Notes under the pieces: model-generated
The model's database searches: none
What the model saw: only the letters and a program-made list of their open reading frames with translations
What the model was told of the DNA's origin: nothing
Translations under genes and position numbers: made by a program
NCBI GenBank assembly: GCA_959602645.1
Contig: CAUGTZ010000017.1
Span: 1-58,614, forward strand
Direction: 5' to 3'
From: an uncultured Collinsella sp.
Lineage (GTDB): Bacteria; Actinomycetota; Coriobacteriia; Coriobacteriales; Coriobacteriaceae
DNA length: 58,614 nt
In this document: positions 23,620-33,551 of the stretch, in pieces
Position numbering within the stretch: position 1 is the first letter of the stretch
Layout of the letters: the number at the start of each line of letters is the position of its first letter

Positions 23620-25630
23620 CATGACGCTGTTTATCGCATCGCTTGCCGTCTCGTGCATCGGTGCGCTCGCCTCGGTTCTGCTGATCAAGGCCGATAACGC
23701 CGCCAAGACCGCCGGCTGCCTTATCGGCGCCGCCGCCGCGGTGCTTTCGTTTGTGGCTGGTATCCAGGCCGTGCTGGGCGATGTCACATCGGTCGACACC
23801 ATCGTGTTCTTTCCGTTTGCCCATTTCCAGCTGCTGCTCAATCAGCTGTCCGGCCTGTTCGTGGCGCTCATCTCGGTGCTCGCGTTTGCCGGTTCGATCT
23901 ACGGTCTCAACTACTTTGATGAGTACCCGGGCAAAAAGGGCCGTGCCGGCTTCTTCTTTAACACCTTCGTGGCGTCCATGATGCTCGTCATTACCGCCGA
24001 CAACGTGTTTTGGTTCCTGGTCGCCTTTGAGCTCATGTCGCTGACCTCTTACTTCTTGGTCGTGATCGAGGAGAACGAGAACTCCATCCACGGCGGTTGG
24101 CTCTACTTTGTGATCGCGCACGTGGGCTTCGTGCTCATCATGGCGAGTTTCCTTACCATGACCAACTTCGCCGGCGGCTCGTTTGCCTTTGCGGATTTCC
24201 GCGCTACGCAGTTTAGCCCCGCGGTCGCGTCCGTGTGCTTCGTGCTCGCCTTCTTTGGCTTTGGCGCCAAGGCCGGTATCATTCCGCTGCACGGCTGGCT
24301 GCCTAAGGCACATCCCGAGGCGCCGTCCAACGTGAGTGCCCTCATGTCCGGCGGCATGATCAAGATCGGTATCTTCGGCATCCTCAAGGTTGGTCTCGAC
24401 CTGCTCTCCGCTTCGGGCGTTCAGGTCTGGTGGGGCCTTATGGTCATGGTCTTCGGTGCGATCTCGTCGGTCCTCGGCGTGGCCTTCGCCCTGCAGGAGC
24501 ATGACATCAAGCGCCTGCTGGCCTATCACTCCGTCGAGAACATCGGCATCATTCTGCTCGGCGTCGGCGCCTCCATGGCCGCCATGGCGCTCAACTCTGT
24601 CGGCATCGCCGTCCTGGCTCTGATGGCCGCCCTCTACCACACGTTTAACCACGCGATGTTTAAGGGCGAGCTGTTCTTGGGCGCCGGTGCGCTGCTGTAC
24701 TCCACGGGTACGCGCAATATGGAGAAGATGGGCGGCTTGTTCCGTCGTATGCCGGCAACGGCCATCTGCTTCCTCGTTGGCGCGCTTGCCATCTCGGCCA
24801 TCCCGCCCTTCAACGGCTTTGTGTCCGAGTGGTTCACCTACCAGTCGCTGTTTAACGCCGCCATGCAGGGCGACAAGGCCGTCATGATCGTGGCCGTGTT
24901 CGCTGCCGTCGCGCTTGCCATTACCGGCGCGCTGGCTGTCACGTGCTTCGTCAAGGCCTATGGCGTTTCCTTTGCCTCCGCGCCCCGCTCCGAGGCCGCG
25001 GCCAATGCCAAGGAGGTTCCCGCCCCCATGGTGTTTGCTCAGGGCCTGCTCGCGGCCATCTGCGTCGTGCTGGGCATTGGCGCTCCCGTGATCGCGCCCG
25101 TGCTGGTCAATGTCGCCGCGTCCGTGCTGCATCCGTACGGTGGCGTGTTTGCCGCCGAGGGCATGGAGCTCATGAACCAGTACTCCGGCGCTGCTACCTC
25201 CACGCCCGCGATCGCCATTGCGCTCGTGGTGCTCGTCGGCCTTGCCTGCGGTTATCGCAAGCTCAAGACCGTCGGCAAGGTGCAGAAGTCCCAGCCGTGG
25301 GCATGCGGCTATGCTCCCAACGAGCATATGCCCGTCGTGGCCACGACCTTTGCCTCCGAGGTGTCCTGGTTTATGCAGCCGCTCTACACGCTGCGCGACC
25401 GCTGCACGGCCGTCTGCTGGTCCATCGCGCACTTCTTCCAGAAGCTCACCGGTGTGGCCGAGGCTGTGGAGCCCGTACCCGACAAGGTTCTCGTCGATGC
25501 CCCGCATAAGGGTGTCGAGAAGCTCGCCGACCTCGCGACTAAGCTCGAGGGCGGCAACTACAGCATCTATATCTGCTACATCGTCGCGGCACTCGTGGTG
25601 TTCCTCGTGCTCGCCGTGCAAATGGGTTAA
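23612..25630 (+). CDS. hyfB: hydrogenase-4 component B-like membrane subunit (HyfB/HycC)
   Basis: A 672-residue antiporter-like membrane protein of the NuoL/NuoM/NuoN family with about 14-16 hydrophobic helices. The proton-channel core contains FELMSLTSYFLV and KAGIIPLHGWLPKAHPEAPSNVSALMSGGMIK, the classical conserved lysine region. It anchors the hydrogenase and is expected to help pump protons or sodium. It overlaps the preceding gene and is followed by hyfC after 12 nt. The HyfB name fits because the operon also has hyfD, hyfE and hyfF. Confidence 0.9.
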   Translation: MDSMTLFIASLAVSCIGALASVLLIKADNAAKTAGCLIGAAAAVLSFVAGIQAVLGDVTSVDTIVFFPFAHFQLLLNQLSGLFVALISVLAFAGSIYGLNYFDEYPGKKGRAGFFFNTFVASMMLVITADNVFWFLVAFELMSLTSYFLVVIEENENSIHGGWLYFVIAHVGFVLIMASFLTMTNFAGGSFAFADFRATQFSPAVASVCFVLAFFGFGAKAGIIPLHGWLPKAHPEAPSNVSALMSGGMIKIGIFGILKVGLDLLSASGVQVWWGLMVMVFGAISSVLGVAFALQEHDIKRLLAYHSVENIGIILLGVGASMAAMALNSVGIAVLALMAALYHTFNHAMFKGELFLGAGALLYSTGTRNMEKMGGLFRRMPATAICFLVGALAISAIPPFNGFVSEWFTYQSLFNAAMQGDKAVMIVAVFAAVALAITGALAVTCFVKAYGVSFASAPRSEAAANAKEVPAPMVFAQGLLAAICVVLGIGAPVIAPVLVNVAASVLHPYGGVFAAEGMELMNQYSGAATSTPAIAIALVVLVGLACGYRKLKTVGKVQKSQPWACGYAPNEHMPVVATTFASEVSWFMQPLYTLRDRCTAVCWSIAHFFQKLTGVAEAVEPVPDKVLVDAPHKGVEKLADLATKLEGGNYSIYICYIVAALVVFLVLAVQMG

Positions 25631-25642
25631 GGAGGGGAGAGC

Positions 25643-26569
25643 ATGAACAACATCGTACTTGCCGTTCTGCAGGGCGTGGTCGTCATGGCCGTCGCGCCGT
25701 TCTTCTCCGGTCTCGGCCGCGTGATTCGCGCCAAGATGCACAACCGTCGCGGCCCCAGCATCATGCAGGACTACCGCGACCTGGCCAAGCTCTTTGCGCG
25801 CCCCGAGTCCCAGAGCGAGGACGCGAGCTTTGCGCTGCGCATTATGCCGCCGCTGTTCTTTGCCGTCGCCTTTATGCTCGCGATGGGCTTGCCGCTCTTT
25901 ACGGCACAAAGCCCCATCCCGGTCTTTGGTGACGCCATCACCATCATGTACAGCCTGGCGCTCGCCCGCTTCTTCTTCGCCCTCTGCGGTGTGGATTCGT
26001 CCAACGCCTACGCCGGTATCGGCGGCGTTCGCGAGCTGCTCATGAGCGTGCTTATCGAGCCGTCCATGCTGCTGGCACTGTTTGCCGCCGCCCTGGTGTG
26101 CGGCTCCACCGATATCGCCACCATGGGTCAGCACATCATGACGGGCGCCATCGACGCGCCGGTCGCCGTGATCCTCGCCGGCATCGCCTTTGCGATCGCC
26201 TGCTATATGGAGCTCGGCAAGCTGCCGTTTGATCAGGCCGAGGCCGAGCAGGAGCTCCAGGAAGGTCCGCTCGCCGAGCTTTCCGGACCGTCGCTTGCGA
26301 TGGCCAAGCTCGCCATGTCCATGAAGCAGGTCCTGGTCGTCGCCTGGTTCTGCGCGATCTTCGTCCCCTGGGGCGAGCCCGCGACCGTGGGCATCGCGGC
26401 CGTTCTGGGCGCGGTCATCTTCCTGGTGAAGTGCCTTATCGACTTTGTCGTGTGCGGCGTGATCGAGAACTCCTGCTCGCGCTCGCGTTTTAAGGTGCTC
26501 GGCAATCAGACCTGGGCCGTCGTGGGCATCGCCGTTCTGGCGTTTGTCTTCGTGGTCGTCGGCGTGTAG
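25643..26569 (+). CDS. hyfC: hydrogenase-4 component C-like membrane subunit (HyfC/HycD, NuoH-like)
   Basis: A 308-residue membrane protein homologous to NuoH of complex I, joining the hydrogenase module to the antiporter-like subunits. Features include KMHNRRGPSIMQDYRDLAKLF after the first helix and the acidic loop ELGKLPFDQAEAEQELQEGP, both conserved in HycD/HyfC. GGAGGGGAG precedes the ATG. It is within the tight hyf operon. Confidence 0.92.
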   Translation: MNNIVLAVLQGVVVMAVAPFFSGLGRVIRAKMHNRRGPSIMQDYRDLAKLFARPESQSEDASFALRIMPPLFFAVAFMLAMGLPLFTAQSPIPVFGDAITIMYSLALARFFFALCGVDSSNAYAGIGGVRELLMSVLIEPSMLLALFAAALVCGSTDIATMGQHIMTGAIDAPVAVILAGIAFAIACYMELGKLPFDQAEAEQELQEGPLAELSGPSLAMAKLAMSMKQVLVVAWFCAIFVPWGEPATVGIAAVLGAVIFLVKCLIDFVVCGVIENSCSRSRFKVLGNQTWAVVGIAVLAFVFVVVGV

Positions 26570-26584
26570 GAGAAGGGAGAAACA

Positions 26585-28042
26585 ATGTCATTTGCAGTCA
26601 GCCTGTCCCTTCTCGGCTTGGTCGCGATCGCGGCCCCGATGGTGGCCTCGGTGCTCGTCGCCCTGTTCCCCCGTCCGTACGCCAAGTGGTTCAGCGTTTT
26701 GGGTGCCGCCATCTCGACGGCCTGCACCATCGCCCTCGCCGCGAATTTCGCTGGCGCCGGCATGCCCGACACGCAGGTCCCCCTGATCTCGTTTGGGCAG
26801 ACCCTCGTCATGGGATTCACCTTCGATCGCATGAGCACGCTGCTCGCGCCCGCCTTTGTGGGTATCGGCCTGCTTGTCGTGATCTATTCGATTCCCTATA
26901 TGAGCGAGAATAACCGTGAGCATCCCGATGCGCCGCGTCGTCGCTTCTACGCGTACCTCGCGACCTTCATCGGCGCCATGGCCGGCCTCGTGTACAGCTC
27001 GACCCTTTTGGGCCAGCTCGTGTTCTTTGAGATCACGGGCGCGTGCTCTTGGGGCCTCATTAGCTACTACATGACGCCTACGGCCAAGAAGGCCGGCATG
27101 AAGGCCCTGATCATCACGCATATCGGTGCGCTCGGCCTGTATCTGGGCGCCGCCATCGTGTTTGCCCACACCGGCACCTTCGCCATTACCGCGATTTCCG
27201 GCCTCGACGCCAAGCTCAAGGCTATCGTCCTTTTGCTCGTGCTGTTTGCGGCCTGGGCCAAGTCCGCGCAGGTTCCCATGTACATGTGGCTGCCTTCGGC
27301 CATGGAGGCGCCGACGCCTGTTTCGGCCTACCTGCATGGCGCCTCGATGGTCAAGGTCGGCGTGTGCGTGTTCGCGCGTGCACTCGTCTCTGCCGGCGAG
27401 GTTCCCGAGATCGTGGGCTGGGTCGCCATTATCGACGCCATGGTCACCATGCTCTTTGGTTTCCTTATGTACCTGCCGCAAAAGGACATGAAGCGTCTGC
27501 TGGCCTTCTCCACGATCGCTCAGCTCTCCTATGTGTTCTTTGGTCTGGGCCTTTCGGTCTTTGGCAGCCAGCTGGCCTTTGACGGTGCCGTGTGCCACAT
27601 CTTTAACCACGCTTTCGCCAAGACGCTGTTCTTCCTGATCGCCGGTTCGTTCTCCTTTACGCTCGGCACGCGTATGCTGCCCAAGCTTCGCGGCATCGTA
27701 AAGAAGTACCCGATCTCGGGCGTGGGCTTTGGTGTCGCCGCGCTCGCCATTGCCGGCGTGCCGCCCATGAACACGTTCTTCTCGAAGTTCCAGATCATCG
27801 CCGGCGGCTTTTCCGTGGGTGCCGGCAACGTCGCGATCCTGGTGCTCGTGTGCATCATGGTCGCCGAAACCGTCGCCACCTTCGCCTGGTTCCTTAAGTG
27901 GATGGGCTATTGCCTGCCCGGCGAGCCGAGCGAAGAGGTCGCTGCGGGAGCCCCGCTTCCCCGCGCGATGGCGTTCGTGTTCATCGTGCTCATCATCATG
28001 GTCATCGTCAGCGGCCCGCTTTCGGCCAGCTGGATCGGTTAG
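26585..28042 (+). CDS. hyfD: hydrogenase-4 component D-like antiporter subunit (HyfD)
   Basis: A 485-residue antiporter-like membrane protein of the NuoL/M family with the conserved lysine region AAWAKSAQVPMYMWLPSAMEAPTPVSAYLHGASMVK. This subunit is absent from E. coli FHL-1 (hyc) but present in the hyf complex, so its presence marks this as an FHL-2/hydrogenase-4-type complex that could conserve energy. AGGAGAAGGG before the ATG overlaps the end of hyfC. Confidence 0.88.
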   Translation: MSFAVSLSLLGLVAIAAPMVASVLVALFPRPYAKWFSVLGAAISTACTIALAANFAGAGMPDTQVPLISFGQTLVMGFTFDRMSTLLAPAFVGIGLLVVIYSIPYMSENNREHPDAPRRRFYAYLATFIGAMAGLVYSSTLLGQLVFFEITGACSWGLISYYMTPTAKKAGMKALIITHIGALGLYLGAAIVFAHTGTFAITAISGLDAKLKAIVLLLVLFAAWAKSAQVPMYMWLPSAMEAPTPVSAYLHGASMVKVGVCVFARALVSAGEVPEIVGWVAIIDAMVTMLFGFLMYLPQKDMKRLLAFSTIAQLSYVFFGLGLSVFGSQLAFDGAVCHIFNHAFAKTLFFLIAGSFSFTLGTRMLPKLRGIVKKYPISGVGFGVAALAIAGVPPMNTFFSKFQIIAGGFSVGAGNVAILVLVCIMVAETVATFAWFLKWMGYCLPGEPSEEVAAGAPLPRAMAFVFIVLIIMVIVSGPLSASWIG

Positions 28043-28055
28043 GAGGTAGAACGAC

Positions 28056-28709
28056 ATGGGTTATTCGATCGTCAACATCCTTGGCGGCCTTCTGATCGTT
28101 ACGTCCACCATGGTGGTCGTCTCCAAGAACATCAAACATGCCATCCGCTGGTATGCGGTGCAGTCGCTGGTGCTCGTGGGGCTGCTCGCCACGCTCGGTG
28201 TCACCACCGGTGCGCAGGAGCTGCTTATGTGGGCTGGATCTGCCTTTATCACCAAGGTCGTCCTGGTCCCTTATATCCTCAACCGCGCATACAAGAAGAT
28301 GGGCGAGCCGAGCGACGCATCGCTCAAGGCCGGCCTTAAGCCCGCGTGGGCCATTTGCATCATCGCCGTCGAGGTTGCGATCTGCTTTGCCGTCGTGACG
28401 CAGATCAGCCTGCCCACGGCCGAGGTCGCAACGCCTGCGCTCGCCATTAGCTTCGCTCACTTCTTTGTGGGCCTCACCTGCATCATCTCGCAGCGCAACA
28501 TCATGAAGCAGATCTTTGGATACTGCCTTATGGAAAACGGCAGCCACGTGACGCTCGCGCTTTTGGCCCCCACCGCTCCCGAGATCATCGAGATCGGTAT
28601 CGCCACCGACGCCATCTTTGCCGTCATCATCATGTCCATCGTCGTGCGTCGCATTTGGGACGACTCCCACTCGCTCGATGCGCGCGACTTGTCCGAGCTG
28701 AGGGGGTAG
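28056..28709 (+). CDS. hyfE: hydrogenase-4 component E (HyfE)
   Basis: A 217-residue, six- to seven-helix membrane protein of the HyfE family, related in part to NuoK. It sits between hyfD and hyfF as in E. coli. GGAGGTAGAACGAC precedes the ATG, and only three bases separate its stop from the next ATG. The role is structural within the membrane arm. Confidence 0.87.
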   Translation: MGYSIVNILGGLLIVTSTMVVVSKNIKHAIRWYAVQSLVLVGLLATLGVTTGAQELLMWAGSAFITKVVLVPYILNRAYKKMGEPSDASLKAGLKPAWAICIIAVEVAICFAVVTQISLPTAEVATPALAISFAHFFVGLTCIISQRNIMKQIFGYCLMENGSHVTLALLAPTAPEIIEIGIATDAIFAVIIMSIVVRRIWDDSHSLDARDLSELRG

Positions 28710-28712
28710 TCC

Positions 28713-30272
28713 ATGGAAACGTTGATTCTCGCCCTGCTCGCGACTCCTTTGGTGTTCTCGCTGGTCATGGCGTTTTTGCCCAAGAACACGTCCTATAACG
28801 TGTTTGCCGGTCTCAACCTGGTCTCCGTCGCAGCCGTCCTGGTGCTGTCGATTATGACGGCCGGCGACGTCCTTATGAGCGGCGAAACCGCGAGCGCTCT
28901 TGGCCTGTGGTTCCACCTCGATTCACTGGGCGCCATCTTTGTGCTGCTCATCGGCTTTATCGGTTTTCTTACGGGGCTGTTCTCGCTGCCCTATGTAAAG
29001 GCCGATATCGAGGAGGGCTCCATGCCCGCCGAGCGCGCCAAGCAGTATTTTGCGCTGTTTAGCCTGTTTGTGTTCACCATGCTGCTCGCGTGCCTGTCCA
29101 ACAACATGATCCTCACGTGGGCCGCCGTGGAGGCAACCACGCTTTCCACCGTGTTCCTCGTGGGTATCTACAAGAACAAGACGGCCCTCGAGGCTTCTTG
29201 GAAGTATGCGATGGTCTGCACCGCCGGCGTGGCCTTCGGCCTGTTCGGTACGCTGCTGATCTACGCCAACGCCGCCGACGTGATTCCCAACGCCCACGAG
29301 GCCGCATTCCTGTCGTGCGTGCTGCCGTATGCCGACCGGTTCGACCCGACGCTCATGCGCCTCGCCTTTGCGTTTGTCGTGATTGGCTTTGGCACCAAGG
29401 CCGGCCTGTTCCCCATGCACACTTGGCTGCCCGATGCCCACTCCCAGGCCCCGAGCCCTGTCTCGGCCCTGCTCTCGGGCGTGCTGCTTAAGTGCGCCAT
29501 GCTTGTGATCATGCGCTCCTACGGCTTTACTATCCAGGCCGTGGGCGCCGAGTATCCGCAACTTTTGCTGCTGATCGTCGGCACGCTGTCCATTTTGGTG
29601 GCGGCACTCTCGATGTTTCGCCAAGACGACCTCAAGCGCCGCTTTGCGTACTCGTCTGTGGAGAACGTGGGCGTTATCGCCCTGTGCCTGGGTATCGGTG
29701 GCCCGCTGGGTATCGCCGCGGCCCTGCTGCACTGCGTGTTCCACGGCTTTACCAAGACGCTTGCCTTCTGCGTGTCCGGCAACATCCAGCATGCCTTTGG
29801 CACGCGTAGCCTGGCCAAGATTCAAGGCGTCGTTGAGGTTGCACCCGCAACCGCCGCACTCGCCATCCTGGCGCTGCTCGGCCTTGCCGCCTTCCCGCCC
29901 TTTGGCATGTTTATTTCCGAGTTCCTGACTTTTGTCGCCGGTGTTACCGCCGGTCCCATGTGGCTGGTCGTCGTGGTCGCCCTCGGTCTTACCGTGGCCA
30001 TCTCCGCGCTCACCCGCATCGCACTCAAGTCGGTATTCGGCCATGCGCCCCAGGGCATGGGCAAGCATGAGGCCCCGGCGCTCATGCTTATCCCCGAAAT
30101 CATCCTGGCTGTCATGATCTTGTGGTTTGGCATCGCCACCCCGCTGCCTCTCGTGCACGGTGTGGAGACCGCGACCGGCATCGTGCTCGAGCAGAGCACC
30201 GAGGAACTTCACGCGACGCCGATGTACCGCGCTGTGTTCGGTACCGAGACCGCTCGGAGCGAGGTGGAGTAA
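28713..30272 (+). CDS. hyfF: hydrogenase-4 component F-like antiporter subunit (HyfF)
   Basis: A 519-residue antiporter-like subunit with the conserved lysine region GTKAGLFPMHTWLPDAHSQAPSPVSALLSGVLLK and an ENVGVIALCLGIGG segment. With HyfB and HyfD it gives three NuoL/M/N-like subunits, compared with one in FHL-1. GAGGGGG precedes the ATG. Proton or sodium movement is likely from family knowledge but not shown by sequence. Confidence 0.9.
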   Translation: METLILALLATPLVFSLVMAFLPKNTSYNVFAGLNLVSVAAVLVLSIMTAGDVLMSGETASALGLWFHLDSLGAIFVLLIGFIGFLTGLFSLPYVKADIEEGSMPAERAKQYFALFSLFVFTMLLACLSNNMILTWAAVEATTLSTVFLVGIYKNKTALEASWKYAMVCTAGVAFGLFGTLLIYANAADVIPNAHEAAFLSCVLPYADRFDPTLMRLAFAFVVIGFGTKAGLFPMHTWLPDAHSQAPSPVSALLSGVLLKCAMLVIMRSYGFTIQAVGAEYPQLLLLIVGTLSILVAALSMFRQDDLKRRFAYSSVENVGVIALCLGIGGPLGIAAALLHCVFHGFTKTLAFCVSGNIQHAFGTRSLAKIQGVVEVAPATAALAILALLGLAAFPPFGMFISEFLTFVAGVTAGPMWLVVVVALGLTVAISALTRIALKSVFGHAPQGMGKHEAPALMLIPEIILAVMILWFGIATPLPLVHGVETATGIVLEQSTEELHATPMYRAVFGTETARSEVE

Positions 30273-30275
30273 CGA

Positions 30276-32048
30276 ATGATTGAAACTGAGAACAAGGTGT
30301 ATGCCCGTCGCTGCGAGAGCCATGTCGAGGCCCTGCGCCGCGCCGTTCCGGGCTGCATCGAGAAGGTCGAGTGGCAGTGCGAGGACCAGCTGACGATTAC
30401 CGTCAAGCAGGACAAGCTGCCCGAGGCCGTCCACTACCTGTATTACGAGCGCTACGGTTGGATTCCCGTGATCATCGGCAACGATGAGCGCAGTCTGTGC
30501 GGCCGTTACGCCGTGTACTACGTCATCTCCATGGAGGGGGAGGACCCCGGCTGGGTGACCGTGCGCACCGAGGTCGATCCCGCCAAGATGACGTTCCCGT
30601 CCGTGACGCCGTTCGTCCCCGCCTGCGTGTGGGGCGAGCGCGAGCTTCGCGACATGTTCGGCCTGATTCCCGAGGGTCTGCCCGATCGTCGTCGCCTGGT
30701 GCTGCCCGACGATTGGCCCAGCGGCCTGTACCCGCTGCGCAAGGACTCCATGGACTACCGCTTCCGTCCCGCTCCCGCGAGCGATATGGAAAACTACGAG
30801 TTCTTGGCCGATACCAAGGGCAAGGAGACGACGCTCGTCCCCATGGGCCCGTTGCACATTACCTCCGACGAGCCCGGCCACTTCCGTCTGTTCGTTGAGG
30901 GCGAGACGATCGTCGACGCCGACTACCGTCTGTTCTACGTGCACCGCGGCATGGAGAAGGTTGCCGAGACGCGCCTGAACTATGATGCCGTGACGTTCCT
31001 CGCCGACCGTATCTGCGGCATCTGCGGCTGCGCCCACTCGGTGGCCTATGCCGAAGCCGTCGAGCGCGCCCAGGGCATTCATGTCCCGCCGCGCGCCCAG
31101 TACATCCGCGCTATCATGCTCGAGGTCGAGCGCCTGCACTCGCATCTGCTCAACATTGGCCTCGCATCGCACTACACGGGCTTCGACTCCGGCTTCCAGC
31201 AGTTCTTCCGCGTCCGCGAGAAGTCCATGGACCTGGCCGAGAAGCTCTCCGGTCACCGTAAGACCTACGGTCTCAACGTGATCGGCGGCGTGCGTCGAGA
31301 CATTTTGGCCGAGCAGAAGCTTTCCACGCTTACGACCATCCACCAGCTGCGCTCCGAGGTTCAGGAACTCGTCGACGTCTTGCTCTCCACGCCCAACTTT
31401 ATTGAGCGTACGAGTGGCATTGGCATCTTGGACCGCAAGATCGCACGCGATTTCTCGCCGGTCGGCCCGCTCATGCGTGGCTCGGGCTATGCCCGCGACG
31501 TGCGTTTTGACCATCCCTTCGACGGCTACGCCGATCCGGACGTCCAAAAGATGCACGCCGCCACGGCCGACACCTGCGATGCCTTCGGCCGTACCGCCGT
31601 TCGCATCCAGGAGGTCTACGATTCGATCGACATGATCGAGACCATGCTCGAGAACTGCCCGTCGGGCCCCATCCTCACCACGGATTGGGAGTACACCCCG
31701 CACAAGTACGCCATCGGCGCCACCGAGGCGCCGCGCGGCGAGGATGTGCACTGGGCGATGCTCGGCAACAACCAGAAGTGCTACCGCTGGCGCGCCAAGG
31801 CCGCCACGTACAGCAACTGGCCGGTCCTGCGCTACATGTTCCGCGGCAACACCGTGGGCGACGCGGCGCTGATCGTCGGCTCGCTCGACCCGTGCTACTC
31901 CTGCACCGACCGCGTGACGGTGACCGATGTCGCCGCCAAGCGCGACCACGTGCTCGACAAGGAGCAGTTCGAGAACGTCTGGCGCGACAAGTCGCCGCTT
32001 GCGGGCGAGGGCACCATGGCCGCTCCGCTCGATGAGGAGGCGCTCTAA
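30276..32048 (+). CDS. hyfG: [NiFe] hydrogenase large subunit, group 4 (HyfG/HycE)
   Basis: A 590-residue fusion of a NuoC-like N-terminal part (about residues 1-170) and a NuoD-like catalytic part that binds the Ni-Fe centre and makes H2. Nickel ligands are Cys247 and Cys250 in RICGICGC and Cys540 and Cys543 in DPCYSCTDR. The chain continues 47 residues past Cys543; the maturation protease HycI would cut after Arg546, as in HycE. Only four bases separate it from hyfF upstream, and it is followed directly by the hyfH start. Confidence 0.95.
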   Translation: MIETENKVYARRCESHVEALRRAVPGCIEKVEWQCEDQLTITVKQDKLPEAVHYLYYERYGWIPVIIGNDERSLCGRYAVYYVISMEGEDPGWVTVRTEVDPAKMTFPSVTPFVPACVWGERELRDMFGLIPEGLPDRRRLVLPDDWPSGLYPLRKDSMDYRFRPAPASDMENYEFLADTKGKETTLVPMGPLHITSDEPGHFRLFVEGETIVDADYRLFYVHRGMEKVAETRLNYDAVTFLADRICGICGCAHSVAYAEAVERAQGIHVPPRAQYIRAIMLEVERLHSHLLNIGLASHYTGFDSGFQQFFRVREKSMDLAEKLSGHRKTYGLNVIGGVRRDILAEQKLSTLTTIHQLRSEVQELVDVLLSTPNFIERTSGIGILDRKIARDFSPVGPLMRGSGYARDVRFDHPFDGYADPDVQKMHAATADTCDAFGRTAVRIQEVYDSIDMIETMLENCPSGPILTTDWEYTPHKYAIGATEAPRGEDVHWAMLGNNQKCYRWRAKAATYSNWPVLRYMFRGNTVGDAALIVGSLDPCYSCTDRVTVTDVAAKRDHVLDKEQFENVWRDKSPLAGEGTMAAPLDEEAL

Positions 32049-32049
32049 T

Positions 32050-32766
32050 ATGCTGAAGCTTTGGAAGGTCAACGCCAAGGCCGGCGACGCGACGGTCAAA
32101 TACCCGTTTGCGCCGTTCCCCACCAATAAGGACATGCGCGGCAAGCCCGAGCACAACGCGGAGCTCTGCATCGCCTGCGGCGCCTGCGGCGTGGCGTGCC
32201 CGGCCGATGCCATTCGCATGGACACCGACCTTGCGGCCGATACCATCACCTGGTCGATCGACTACGGTCGCTGCATCTTCTGCGGCCGCTGCGAGGAGGC
32301 CTGCCCCATGGAGGCCATCAAGCTCACCGAGGAGTTTGAGCTGGCCGTCATGAGCAAGGACGACCTCACCAGCAAGAGCGTCTACACGCTCGAGCACTGC
32401 TCGCGCTGCGGCAAGCCGTTTGCCCCGCACAAGGAGATCGACTACGCCAAGCGCCTGCTGCAAAAGGCCGGCGGCATGGAGGCCGAGCAGGCCGCCCGTA
32501 CCGTCGGTATGTGCCAGGAGTGCAAGCGCGAGCTCGACGCCCTGCGCGCCGCTTCGGCCGTAAAGACCGGCAACGCGCGCGGCATGGCTGCCAACGAGAC
32601 GCTTGCTTCCGGTGAGCCCCAGGGCCCCGGCATGGAGTATCTGGGCGGCCACGGCGTGAACCCGGAGTATGTCGACCGCGAGCTCAACCCCGATGCGCCC
32701 GAGATCCCCGCTGGACCTGCACCGGTCGAGGGCATCATCATGGATTTTGATACGAAGGAGGAGTAA
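32050..32766 (+). CDS. hyfH: hydrogenase-4 component H-like ferredoxin subunit (HyfH/HycF)
   Basis: A 238-residue iron-sulfur subunit, related to NuoI, with two [4Fe-4S] motifs: CIACGACGVAC and CIFCGRCEEAC. Two further cysteine pairs (CSRCGKPF and CQECKREL) lie in the C-terminal half. It passes electrons between the ferredoxin subunits and the hydrogenase small subunit. GAGGAGG before the ATG lies within the end of hyfG. The C-terminus is long and acidic compared with E. coli HycF. Confidence 0.9.
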   Translation: MLKLWKVNAKAGDATVKYPFAPFPTNKDMRGKPEHNAELCIACGACGVACPADAIRMDTDLAADTITWSIDYGRCIFCGRCEEACPMEAIKLTEEFELAVMSKDDLTSKSVYTLEHCSRCGKPFAPHKEIDYAKRLLQKAGGMEAEQAARTVGMCQECKRELDALRAASAVKTGNARGMAANETLASGEPQGPGMEYLGGHGVNPEYVDRELNPDAPEIPAGPAPVEGIIMDFDTKEE

Positions 32767-32768
32767 CC

Positions 32769-33551
32769 ATGGCCGAACCCACGCTTTTGCCCGAGCGGCT
32801 TCAGTACCGCCCGACCAAGATCGAGCTCGACGAGAGCATCGAGAAGGCCAAGGCGACCCTTCTTAAGAAGATCAAGCGCTCGGTGTACGTCTACCGTGTT
32901 GACTGCGGCGGCTGCAACGGCTGCGAGATCGAGATCTTCGGTTCCATCACGCCCGTCTTCGACGTCGAGCGCTTTGGCATCAAGGTCGTGCCCTCGCCCC
33001 GTCACGCCGATGTGCTGCTGTACACCGGCGCCGTGACGCGTGCCATGCGCATGCCGGCCCTGCGCGCCTTTGAGGCCGCACCCGATCCCAAGATCGTGGT
33101 GTCCTATGGCGCGTGCGGCTGCACCGGTGGCATCTTCTACGACAACTACTGCGTCTGGGGCGGCACGGACAAGATTCTGCCGGTCGATGTCTACATCCCC
33201 GGCTGCCCGCCCAGCCCCGCGCAGACCATCTACGGCTTTGCCATGGCGCTCGGTCTGCTGGACCAAAAGCTCCATGCCGAGACCACGGTGGAGGCCGCCG
33301 GCGAGCAGGCCGATATCCTGCACCCCGGCGTGCCGTACAAGCTGCGCGTCGCCATCGAGCGCGAGGCTCGCGCCATGAGCGGCTACCGTTACGGCCGCGA
33401 CCTGGCCAATGAGTTTATGGATACGCTCGAGGGCGCGCCCAAGGGCGATATCCGCGGTGCCATGGCGCTGCTCATCGACAAGCAGGACGATCCGCGCCGC
33501 GTCGAGGTGTACTCGGCGCTGCAGGATCTGGTGCTGGCCGGAGGTCGCTAG
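32769..33551 (+). CDS. hyfI: [NiFe] hydrogenase small subunit, group 4 (HyfI/HycG)
   Basis: A 260-residue NuoB-like subunit that binds the proximal [4Fe-4S] cluster. CGGCNGCEIEIFGSITP near residues 42-58, GACGCTGGIFYDNYCVWGG and PGCPPSPAQTIYG supply the cluster ligands. The C-terminal 70 residues are longer than the minimal family. GGAGGAG precedes the ATG. It is followed with no gap by hycH. Confidence 0.93.
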   Translation: MAEPTLLPERLQYRPTKIELDESIEKAKATLLKKIKRSVYVYRVDCGGCNGCEIEIFGSITPVFDVERFGIKVVPSPRHADVLLYTGAVTRAMRMPALRAFEAAPDPKIVVSYGACGCTGGIFYDNYCVWGGTDKILPVDVYIPGCPPSPAQTIYGFAMALGLLDQKLHAETTVEAAGEQADILHPGVPYKLRVAIEREARAMSGYRYGRDLANEFMDTLEGAPKGDIRGAMALLIDKQDDPRRVEVYSALQDLVLAGGR